Shown: in pieces, positions 8,901-14,644 of the stretch
Layout of the letters: the number at the start of each line of letters is the position of its first letter
Position numbering within the stretch: the first letter of the stretch is position 1
Source: Bacteroidales bacterium
Lineage (GTDB): Bacteria > Bacteroidota > Bacteroidia > Bacteroidales > UBA1715
Length of the DNA: 14,688 nt
Assembly: GCA_017618935.1 (NCBI GenBank)
Contig: JAFZTG010000227.1
Location: 1-14,688 of the forward strand
Direction: 5' to 3'
Translations under genes and position numbers: made by a program
Notes under the pieces: model-generated
Database searches by the model: none
What the model was told of the DNA's origin: nothing
Seen by the model: only the letters and a program-made list of their open reading frames with translations

Positions 8901-9536
8901 TCTGTCTTCCAAACGTAATATGATACTTCCGTCGCTGTAAACGCCCGTAACGGCAGATTCGTTCACAAGAGGAACGATATCTGTTAGCGAACGGAATTCA
9001 TAGAGTTGTGTCGATGTCGAAATGAAGAATCGTTCCCGAACGACAAATATGGATGTAATTTTTTCGGCAAACTGAATCTGTTGTAAGGTTCCGTTTGTTA
9101 CCGTATAAAGGAGATTGTTTACAAGAAAATAGGGTTGATTCTTGTAGCATACGAGTTTCGAGACATTTCCCGTAAACGTGAGGGAATCAGTGACGATACT
9201 TTTGAGTTCTTTCTGATGAAATTCGTCGGTTGTAATCTCGCCAATGAAATTTTTTGCGCCTACAAAGATGTTTCCTTTGTGTTTGTCGCAGAAAATCGCA
9301 TTTCCGGGTGTTTCAATCTTGTTCCATGAGATTCCATTGAAATAGAGTATTCCTTGAGGTGTACTTATATATATATTGGTATTGTCTTGAGAAATTGCCT
9401 GATAGGGTCCGTCAAAAGAAATTTGGAACGGCGAGATATTCTCAAACACGGGAACACCAAGCTCGCTCTGTTGGGCTGTTACTTGTATTCCCAACAAGAG
9501 TGCGATAAAAAAAACTATGTGTTTCGTTGTAACCAA
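5958..9536 (-). CDS. Transmembrane receptor with cyclase and HD domains
   Basis: A 1192-residue single-pass inner-membrane receptor. Order: signal peptide (1-21), periplasmic beta-propeller with regulator-propeller-like blades such as NLWVTTNCGLERI (290-302) and NLWFSFNENGCY (532-543), Y_Y_Y domain (about 640-710), TM helix (about 713-734), basic linker, class III nucleotide cyclase (about 788-970), HD domain (about 1010-1120), helical tail. The cyclase has metal aspartates Asp798 (FSDFKGFT) and Asp842 (KTLGDSY), and Lys838 and Asp910 as expected for ATP. However, the transition-state Asn and Arg are Lys917 and Leu921. The HD part has YHNxxHTxDV (1017-1026), HD at 1054-1055, His1065 and DAD at 1113-1115, a complete metal set. 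It probably senses an extracytoplasmic ligand and controls a nucleotide signal; product and ligand are unknown. The start is TTG: no ATG or GTG exists in frame before the upstream stop. First gene of an operon with ilvE. Confidence 0.88.
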   Translation of the reverse strand: MVTTKHIVFFIALLLGIQVTAQQSELGVPVFENISPFQISFDGPYQAISQDNTNIYISTPQGILYFNGISWNKIETPGNAIFCDKHKGNIFVGAKNFIGEITTDEFHQKELKSIVTDSLTFTGNVSKLVCYKNQPYFLVNNLLYTVTNGTLQQIQFAEKITSIFVVRERFFISTSTQLYEFRSLTDIVPLVNESAVTGVYSDGSIILRLEDRFVKLLSDNTIVPFPTEIDNFLIDEFVCFLKYNDELIIGTKSHGIFSLSAKGEIFREFSEYTGFASNTINDFIVDNNSNLWVTTNCGLERIELNLAISCFDKFTELRGNVKTIIRYKGTLYVGTDRAIYKLVNGRFNRCFNVPCNSLVIYNGQLIAGTPTGLHNVITKEHYFANPIKKAFIIGNNLVIITKEHLSFCQESTGTYPSILPVRQISLPDIEITTMAGGENADSLLFVGTKHDGVWLIQGEKNVLIPCDWQGMPENEKYIDVFNTKLGVLFSAQNALYRCDSQNKFFYKDGKILMPEDYDNVRITTVAEDTDANLWFSFNENGCYAQHHAVAWNTNNLDHYTLILAPFFNLKQFHSDVIFPEDNSIVWLGGPEGLIRMDFNKMSVRKKLGDIQISKIITNKKESISPNVQNIVFPYSTKSIIFEFSSVEYENHDNIRYSCYLEGQDDIWSTPSLFNKQEFTNLPSGKYVFHVIAKRPGGAQSNEAVFKFEIQRHPLLSFWAFAFYLIAIITIIYLQYRANKKRLIQAARRRVQRSNKKYSVEAKESQNQDNTEQTDDFGETTNLQVKSDSFDFATVLFSDFKGFTQLTETLPAESLIQELELYFSEFDAIIEKYNVAKVKTLGDSYMCAGGIPKKNTTNPIEVVAAALEIQHRIREMQQDVVAEDKKWGVRIGIHTGSLIAGMIGEKQQTFDIWGDSVKIASLIEEKGEVGKVSVSENTYFLIREFFDCEYGGKIVLKNNDTKSDIYYVTGFKNAYSAKDCKQLPNDAFFRKLDLIKFEGLEQKMYSYFEEKLPKTLYYHNIKHTIDVVVQVEAIGNAEGISDTEMYILKTAALFHDSGFIYAYKNHEQESIVIAQRILPKEGYTQEQIDQVCELIKATILTEEPKNLLECIIRDADLDYLGREDYVPVSRELYKELLEHKLIKKNEYEWCLGQVKFLEEHKYYTSYSRSQRNPGKVRHLQKIQEQITRFNNIN

Positions 9537-9613
9537 AATTTTTTTATTATTTTTAACACGCTTTTTTATAACAAGAATAGAAAAGCACTCAAAGTTAAAA
9601 AAATATTAGAAAT
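9537..9613. promoter_or_regulatory. Divergent intergenic region with -7 box
   Basis: This 77-bp A/T-rich gap separates the divergent receptor gene (-) and usp gene (+). On the minus strand, TAACTTTG (9597 to 9590) fits the Bacteroidota -7 consensus TAnnTTTG and would give a leader of about 45 nt for the receptor operon. No TTG was found 19-21 bp upstream of it, so the promoter is only half supported. I see no TAnnTTTG box on the plus strand for the usp gene. Neither gene has a Shine-Dalgarno here. Confidence 0.45.
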
Positions 9614-10438
9614 ATGGAACTTTTACAAAAAACTATTTTAGTTGCTTGGGATTTTACCAACGTTGCAGACTATGCTATGCAGCATGCAATACGTTTTGCC
9701 AATACTATTGGTAATGTTACTGTTACGTTGTTGCATATTGTTGATGACAAAAAAGATATTGACAATGCAATGTCTCAACTGAATGTTGTTGTTGAAGACG
9801 CAAAAAGAAAGTATAATTTCAAGCCACAAAGTATGGTTGTGGAAGGAAATATCTTTACAACGATTACCGAAGTTGCCAATAAGATGGGCTGTCCGTTCGT
9901 GTTTATGGGAACTCATGGAATGAAAGGTTTGCAAAAAATCACGGGAAGTTGGGCTCTGAAGGTGATTGAAGGCTCTAATTGTCCGTTCATCGTGGTTCAA
10001 CGTCCTCCTCGCGACGAACACTTCGGCGACATTGTTTGTACAGTTGAATATAAAACTGAAGATAAACAAAAAGTTGGATGGGCTGTATATCTCAACAACT
10101 TCTTCAAGTCAAAAATTTATCTCTACGTTCAAAAGAGTAACGATGCAAATCTTAAACGACAGATTTATTCCAACTTGGTACACATGAAAACGGTTTTGGA
10201 TAAATACAAAATTGAGTATATCGAGGTGGAAGGCGCAGGAAAAGACGATTTTGCAGAAGAAGTCATTGAATATGCAAATTCTATAAATGCAAATGCCATT
10301 TTGGTTTCTACCTACAAAGAATTGGATTGGGCAGATTATATGTTCGGTGCTAACGAACAGAAAATCATCGGCAATCAATATGGCATTTCGGCCATTACCG
10401 TTATTCCAAATCCAGGAAAGTTGAAAGGATTTAATTAA
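9614..10438 (+). CDS. Tandem-domain universal stress protein
   Basis: Cytoplasmic UspA-superfamily protein of 274 residues with two Usp folds. Domain 1 (about 1-130) starts KTILVAWDFTNVADYA, with the family's nucleotide-site aspartate at 13. It keeps the ATP-loop block GTHGMKGLQKITGS (99-112), with eight rather than the textbook nine residues between the second and third key glycines. I believe this spacing is common in Bacteroidota homologues. Domain 2 (about 138-267) retains the strand/helix pattern and an ending like ISAITVIPN but has lost the glycine loop, so it probably does not bind ATP and serves in dimerisation. The role is stress resistance; partner and trigger cannot be seen. It is monocistronic by context, diverging from the receptor gene and followed by a strong terminator. 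Confidence 0.9.
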   Translation: MELLQKTILVAWDFTNVADYAMQHAIRFANTIGNVTVTLLHIVDDKKDIDNAMSQLNVVVEDAKRKYNFKPQSMVVEGNIFTTITEVANKMGCPFVFMGTHGMKGLQKITGSWALKVIEGSNCPFIVVQRPPRDEHFGDIVCTVEYKTEDKQKVGWAVYLNNFFKSKIYLYVQKSNDANLKRQIYSNLVHMKTVLDKYKIEYIEVEGAGKDDFAEEVIEYANSINANAILVSTYKELDWADYMFGANEQKIIGNQYGISAITVIPNPGKLKGFN

Positions 10439-10448
10439 TAAAAACGTT

Positions 10449-10456
10449 TAATTTTG
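10449..10456 (+). promoter_or_regulatory. Possible -7 box for the protease-mntP unit
   Basis: TAATTTTG fits TAnnTTTG exactly and lies just before the terminator hairpin. The nearest upstream TTG (10421-10423) is 25 bp away, longer than the usual 19-21, so support is partial. If used, transcription would start within the hairpin region, giving the protease mRNA a short leader. Confidence 0.35.
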
Positions 10457-10457
10457 A

Positions 10458-10485
10458 AAGAGACCACTTTGGTGGTCTTTTTTTT
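10458..10485 (+). terminator. Intrinsic terminator after the usp gene
   Basis: AGACCAC (10461-10467) and GTGGTCT (10472-10478) form a 7-bp stem with loop TTTG, extendable by A-T pairs, and run straight into a T-tract to 10485. It lies 20 bp after the Usp stop. The next gene starts only 3 bp beyond the T-tract. Confidence 0.9.
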
Positions 10486-10488
10486 GCT

Positions 10489-12210
10489 ATGACTATGAAG
10501 AATTTTTTTGCCATTCTATTGTTTTCGCTTGTTTGCGTCGTTTCGGCACAAGCACAAAATACGTCGTTTATCGAAGGTCGATATCGAATTACGATGAAAG
10601 ACAAGAATAAATCGCCGTATTCTGTCAATCGTCCGCAGGAGTTTCTAAGTCAAAAGGCAATTGAACGACGGGAGAAATTCGGTATTGCCATAACGGAACA
10701 AGATTTGCCCGTAACGCCACAATACCTGTCAACCATTTCTGATTTGGGTGCCGTGTTGTGCAATACTTCAAAATGGTTCAATTCGGCTGTTTTCTATATT
10801 GAGACAAAGGAAATTTACGATTTGGTTTCGAAACTGACGTTTGTAAAAAATATGGAATATGTTGCACCACCAATCAAGTACAAAAACGACAAGCGGAATT
10901 TGGTGAAACAGCCGTCAATAAGTCAAGACTTATCAATTATAACAGATGTGAATAAACAGAGAGCAAAAGATGCAACAATTTTATTGATAAGCATTTATGG
11001 TCATTCCATTCAGCAACATATCATGTTTGGAACATATATTTCCCACGTGAAAGGCTATTATGGGCAAAATATGACAATTGCCGTGATTGACGCTGGGTTT
11101 CTCCACGTTGACTCTGCCGCTGTTTTCCAGAAATTGTGGGACGAGAATAGAATCTTGTTCACTCGCGATATGACGGGAACGCCGAAATTCTGCGACACGT
11201 CGTCGATTTTCCAGTCGGGTAGTCACGGAATGATGGTGCTTTCGCTCATTGGCGGTTTTTATCCCGGAAAGTTGGTGGGAACGGCCCCTGGCGCAAATTT
11301 CATCTTGCTTCGGAGCGAGGAGGAAGAAACGGAATATAGAGTGGAGGAAGACAACTGGGTTGCCGCTGCCGAAGTTGCCGACAGTGCCGGAGCCGACATT
11401 ATTTCAACCTCGTTGGGGTATAGCGAGTTTGACGACAAAACGCAGAATTACACGTATTCCCAAATGAACGGAAATACGTCAAGAATAACCGTAGGTGCCG
11501 ACATAGCCGCATCAAAAGGAATGCTTCTTGTGAATAGTGCGGGAAATTCTGGCGATGAAAAGTGGAAATACATCACGTCGCCTGCCGATGCCGACAGCGT
11601 GCTTACCGTGGGAGCGTGCAAATTGAATGGGAAAAAGACAAAATTCAGTTCTTTCGGACCTACGTCCGATGGCAGAATAAAACCTGACGTGATGGCTCTT
11701 GGTTTGTATCCAACGATTGTGACTGCAAACGGGACTATTAAAAACAGCAGTGGCGGAACGTCGTTCTCGTGTCCGTTGATTGCTGGTTGTTGTGCCACAT
11801 TGTGGCAAGAATTTCCTGATTCGTCGGCACAGGCAATCAAACGAGTGTTTATGCGAAGTGGTGACCGATATGCCAAACCCAATGTGAAATATGGTAACGG
11901 AATTCCCGACATACAAAAGGCCCGTGCGTATTTTTATGCAAAAGAGTTTTACGACAAACTTGCCACAAAATACGTGTTGCCCGATTTCGACACGTTCTTT
12001 GAAAAAATATGGAAGGACGGCGACGGATGTAACCTTGGGAAGGATTTTGTCTTTATGATAGATGTTGGGAAAAAACAATATCATTCGTTTGTTATTGTAA
12101 ATCATAATTATGATGAGGTGCAGCTTCCTGACATTCCGGAAAAAGGTGGCAAGTTGTTGTGTATGATTGACGTAAAGAAATCCGTTTCCATAAAAATCAC
12201 ACCCCGATAG
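10489..12210 (+). CDS. Secreted subtilisin-like (S8) serine protease
   Basis: Exported protease of 573 residues. A signal peptide (about 1-22) ends in VSAQAQ, followed by a pro-region (about 25-175) and an S8 catalytic domain (about 190-475). Catalytic triad: Asp201 in IAVIDAGF, His246 in GSHGMMV, Ser425 in GGTSFSCP; oxyanion Asn353 in NSAGNSG. All are intact, so it should be active. YGQNMTIAVIDAGF and the preceding block resemble a Bacteroidota-specific S8 group that often carries a type IX secretion C-terminal domain. The 90-residue tail here shows no such domain, and the protein ends shortly after KSVSIKITPR, so it may stay periplasmic or be exported otherwise. Two ATGs are available, 10489 and 10495; the second gives a more typical signal peptide (MKNFF). 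The stop directly precedes the mntP ATG. The substrate is unknown. Confidence 0.9.
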   Translation: MTMKNFFAILLFSLVCVVSAQAQNTSFIEGRYRITMKDKNKSPYSVNRPQEFLSQKAIERREKFGIAITEQDLPVTPQYLSTISDLGAVLCNTSKWFNSAVFYIETKEIYDLVSKLTFVKNMEYVAPPIKYKNDKRNLVKQPSISQDLSIITDVNKQRAKDATILLISIYGHSIQQHIMFGTYISHVKGYYGQNMTIAVIDAGFLHVDSAAVFQKLWDENRILFTRDMTGTPKFCDTSSIFQSGSHGMMVLSLIGGFYPGKLVGTAPGANFILLRSEEEETEYRVEEDNWVAAAEVADSAGADIISTSLGYSEFDDKTQNYTYSQMNGNTSRITVGADIAASKGMLLVNSAGNSGDEKWKYITSPADADSVLTVGACKLNGKKTKFSSFGPTSDGRIKPDVMALGLYPTIVTANGTIKNSSGGTSFSCPLIAGCCATLWQEFPDSSAQAIKRVFMRSGDRYAKPNVKYGNGIPDIQKARAYFYAKEFYDKLATKYVLPDFDTFFEKIWKDGDGCNLGKDFVFMIDVGKKQYHSFVIVNHNYDEVQLPDIPEKGGKLLCMIDVKKSVSIKITPR

Positions 12211-12771
12211 ATGAGTTTGTTCGACATCATAGTGTTGGCCATAGGATTAGCAATGGATTGTCTCGCAGTGTCGGTTTCCACGGGAATCAGTTGTAAAGAA
12301 ATGAATATTGCCAATGCGGCAAAAATGCCTGTTTCTTTTGGACTTTTTCAAGGATTGATGCCCCTTGTGGGATTTTTTGTCACCATCTCATTTGCCGAAT
12401 TTATTGATTCCGTATCGCATTGGATAGCACTGGCAATCCTTTCGTTCATAGGCATAAAAATGATTTGGGAAGACATTAAAGGGGAAGAAGAAAAAGACAC
12501 GAAGTGCAATCATTTTTCCTGGGGTACCGTTTTGCTTCTTGCCGTAGCTACGAGCATTGACGCATTGTCAACAGGGATTATTTTTGTTCCGATACCAGAA
12601 CAGATATTTTTTGCTGTCATTATTATTGGCATAACAAGTTTTCTTTTTTCCGTTGCAGGACTTTATGTCGGTAACAAAATAGGACAAACCGCCGTTTTGC
12701 GTTTTGGAATTATAGGTGGCGTGATTCTTATTGGCATAGGAATCAAAATCGTGATTGAACACTATCTGTGA
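12211..12771 (+). CDS. mntP: Manganese efflux pump MntP
   Basis: Inner-membrane Mn(II) exporter of the MntP (DUF204/LysE superfamily) family, 186 residues against 188 for E. coli MntP. Six hydrophobic helices fall in two inverted halves. Each carries the conserved aspartate: Asp16 in GLAMDCLAVS and Asp117 in ATSIDALSTG. A charged cytoplasmic loop (GEEEKDTK, 91-98) joins the halves. Its ATG abuts the stop of the protease gene (TAGATG), so translation is probably coupled to that gene. Consequently there is no room for the yybP-ykoY manganese riboswitch or an own promoter that often precedes mntP in other bacteria. How manganese would regulate it is not visible here. Confidence 0.93.
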   Translation: MSLFDIIVLAIGLAMDCLAVSVSTGISCKEMNIANAAKMPVSFGLFQGLMPLVGFFVTISFAEFIDSVSHWIALAILSFIGIKMIWEDIKGEEEKDTKCNHFSWGTVLLLAVATSIDALSTGIIFVPIPEQIFFAVIIIGITSFLFSVAGLYVGNKIGQTAVLRFGIIGGVILIGIGIKIVIEHYL

Positions 12772-12781
12772 ACAAACATTC

Positions 12782-12802
12782 GGTTATTTTTCTTCAATAA
12801 CC
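12782..12802. terminator. Small inverted repeat between convergent genes
   Basis: GGTTATT (12782-12788) and AATAACC (12796-12802) form a 7-bp stem with a 7-nt loop, at the junction of the convergent mntP and ModF-like genes (12 bp gap). It overlaps the last codons of the latter. It is A/T-rich and lacks a clear T-tract on either side, so it is at best a weak bidirectional terminator. Confidence 0.35.
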
Positions 12803-14373
12803 TTGTACATAGGCGTTTCGTCAGGACAAAGTTCCAAAACATGATGCTCGCAACTCAATCGCTCACTCGGGTCATGCGTTACGTGAATCATTGTGGTTGT
12901 TCCTTTTTCGGCAATCAATTCCAACAAATGTAGAATTTTCTCCCGATATTCCTCATCCAGTCCGTGACATGGTTCGTCTAAAATCAGTATTGGCGGACAT
13001 TTCACCACGGAACGAAGAATCAGCATTGCTCGCTGTTCTCCGTAACTCAAGTCACGGAACAATTCCCGCTCACGACCAGCAAAACCGCCCAAGGCGAGCC
13101 ATTTGTCGGCAACGGCGATTTCCACGCCTGTTGGCGCGCCATACAAGCCTATGGAATCTCGAAATCCTGAAATGATGAGGTTTCGAAGATTTGTGCCACC
13201 AACCATTCGGTATTCCACGTGCAGACGATACGAAACGATACCAAGTTTTTGTTTTATATCCCAAATAGATTCGCCCGAGCCACGTTTTTTGCCAAACAAA
13301 CGGACATCGTTGCAATATACCTGTAAGTTGTCTCCGGTAATCAGTTCCAAAAACGTTGTTTTTCCAGAGCCGTTGGGACCACGAACAAGCCAATGTTCGC
13401 CTTTTTTCAATTTCCAATTCAAATCAATCAGAACACGATGGTCGCCCCACCCCACGTTGACGTGGTTCATCTCGACCAAAACCTCATCGGTATCTTCTTT
13501 CTCTTGTTGCAAAGGCGATGTGTTAGCAATCGTTTCCGTCAGGTTTGAAGACAACTCCTCACGTTTTTGGATTTTGTTCGCTTCAGAATGTGCGTTTTTT
13601 GCCGCCAGACGTGCCTCGTAATCGTTTTTCATTCCGCAAAAAGTTATGTCTTTTTGAGCAAATTCAAGCACGTTGGTGATTGATTCGGGAATCTCGTGCC
13701 AACGTTCCATACATAATATAATGTGTGGAAAGTCAGATTTTCCGTTTTGTTGTGCAGAAACTATCGTTGCAAAAAAGTCAAATAAAATCTTCCGACTTTC
13801 CGCATCCAAACCGGCAAACGGGTCGCTCAAAACCAAGAGTTTTTTATTCGAAATCAATGCACGGGCAAGCAACGTGCGGCGAATTTCTCCCGTTGACATA
13901 TATTTCAAGCCACGTTCAAGAATGTTTTGAATACCACAAAGTTTCACCGCCTCGTTTGTCTCCAGTTCGTATGCCCATTGAGGCAATTCATCCGTTTTCT
14001 TCAGTGGTCCAAGAACACCTTCGACTATGAATCTTCGTCCCGTCCGTCCAATATCCACGCCGCCGTCCATATAGTCGCTCTCGTCGTTGTTGCGTTCTTC
14101 TTCTATCAGTTTTGCGGCACGTTCAAGAGAAACGAGTTCTACCGAATCTCCAAACGTCGAATAATACCGACCAGTTGCGTCAGCCGACGTATTTGCGACA
14201 AACGACATTTTTCCCGCAAGGGCATTAACAAAATCAGCCTTTCCGCCCCCGTTCGGACCAATTACGAGCCATGCTTCGCCTTCGTTCATTTGCCACGAAA
14301 GATTCGGGACGACAATCTTTTCGTTAGATTCAATTCTACAATTCTGTATTGTTATAAGCGAATTTTCTTGCAT
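12784..14373 (-). CDS. modF: ModF-like twin-ABC ATPase
   Basis: Soluble protein with two ABC ATPase domains and no membrane segment, 529 residues from the chosen start. The RGSGESIWDIK block, the long tract between the domains and domain order match E. coli ModF (490 residues), an ABC protein linked to molybdate genes whose role is unclear. Domain 2 (about 300-529) is canonical: GPNGSGKT (332-339), LSYGEQ (442-447), LILDEP (463-468), His500. Domain 1 (about 6-245) keeps the STGE signature (160-163) but has GPNGGGKA (39-46, Ala for Thr/Ser), LSDP (182-185, Ser-Asp for Asp-Glu) and Glu223 at the H-loop. No modABC genes are nearby. I chose the ATG at 14373, with AAAAGGA 5 nt upstream, over the in-frame ATG at 14424, which has no Shine-Dalgarno and adds a basic non-family extension. 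Confidence 0.85.
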   Translation of the reverse strand: MQENSLITIQNCRIESNEKIVVPNLSWQMNEGEAWLVIGPNGGGKADFVNALAGKMSFVANTSADATGRYYSTFGDSVELVSLERAAKLIEEERNNDESDYMDGGVDIGRTGRRFIVEGVLGPLKKTDELPQWAYELETNEAVKLCGIQNILERGLKYMSTGEIRRTLLARALISNKKLLVLSDPFAGLDAESRKILFDFFATIVSAQQNGKSDFPHIILCMERWHEIPESITNVLEFAQKDITFCGMKNDYEARLAAKNAHSEANKIQKREELSSNLTETIANTSPLQQEKEDTDEVLVEMNHVNVGWGDHRVLIDLNWKLKKGEHWLVRGPNGSGKTTFLELITGDNLQVYCNDVRLFGKKRGSGESIWDIKQKLGIVSYRLHVEYRMVGGTNLRNLIISGFRDSIGLYGAPTGVEIAVADKWLALGGFAGRERELFRDLSYGEQRAMLILRSVVKCPPILILDEPCHGLDEEYREKILHLLELIAEKGTTTMIHVTHDPSERLSCEHHVLELCPDETPMYKVIEEK

Positions 14374-14493
14374 TCTATTCCTTTTAAAACGCTGGCGAAG
14401 GTAGTAAAACTCTTCAAAAATCAATATATTTTTATTTTTCTTCTACTGAATATGACCGTCATACATTTTTTTTTGCAAAAAAAACGATAGGTC

Positions 14494-14523
14494 TTGCACC
14501 AAATATAAAAAGTTGTATATTTG
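14494..14523 (+). promoter_or_regulatory. Bacteroidota-type promoter of the tRNA operon
   Basis: TTG (14494-14496) and TATATTTG (14516-14523) are 19 bp apart, an ideal fit to the primary sigma consensus of Bacteroidota (TTG, 19-21 bp, TAnnTTTG). Transcription would start near 14529-14531, about 35 nt upstream of tRNA-Thr. Confidence 0.8.
14500..14507 (-). promoter_or_regulatory. Possible -7 box for the ModF-like gene
   Basis: The minus strand reads TATATTTG here, matching TAnnTTTG, about 130 bp upstream of the ModF-like start at 14373. No TTG stands 19-21 bp upstream. It faces the tRNA promoter's own TATATTTG eight bp away as an inverted repeat, so it may be coincidental. The region 14374-14493 otherwise shows only A/T-rich sequence. 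Confidence 0.3.
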
Positions 14524-14564
14524 CACTGCTTTTTCGGAAGCGAAGTTCTTTTACATAAAAGATT

Positions 14565-14638
14565 GCCTCTTTAGCTCAGCTGGCCAGAGCACGTGATTTG
14601 TAATCTCGGGGTCGTTGGTTCGAATCCGACAAGAGGCT
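14565..14638 (+). tRNA. tRNA-Thr (anticodon TGT)
   Basis: A full cloverleaf. The acceptor GCCTCTT pairs with AAGAGGC over 7 bp. The D-stem is GCTC/GAGC with GG in the loop. The anticodon loop TTTGTAA has TGT at 14599-14601. The T-stem is GTTGG/CCGAC with loop TTCGAAT. The discriminator base is T and CCA is not encoded. The anticodon stem CGTGA/TCTCG has a T-T mismatch at its third pair (14594/14606). G1-C72 and C2-G71 fit threonyl-tRNA synthetase recognition. It reads ACA codons. Confidence 0.93.
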
Positions 14639-14644
14639 CTCTTA

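Noticed and set aside
11512..12105. 197-codon minus-strand frame under the S8 protease
   Set aside because: Antisense to the protease C-terminal half; composition is that of a shadow frame.
12100..12211. Manganese (yybP-ykoY) riboswitch upstream of mntP
   Set aside because: The upstream sequence is protease coding sequence right up to the mntP ATG, and I see no riboswitch core.
14374..14424. Longer start (ATG at 14424) for the ModF-like protein
   Set aside because: No Shine-Dalgarno, and a 17-residue extension not expected in the family; 14373 has AAAAGGA at good spacing.
13927..14490. 187-codon plus-strand frame opposite the ModF-like gene
   Set aside because: Overlaps Walker A and the signature of a real ABC protein on the other strand; no recognisable domain.
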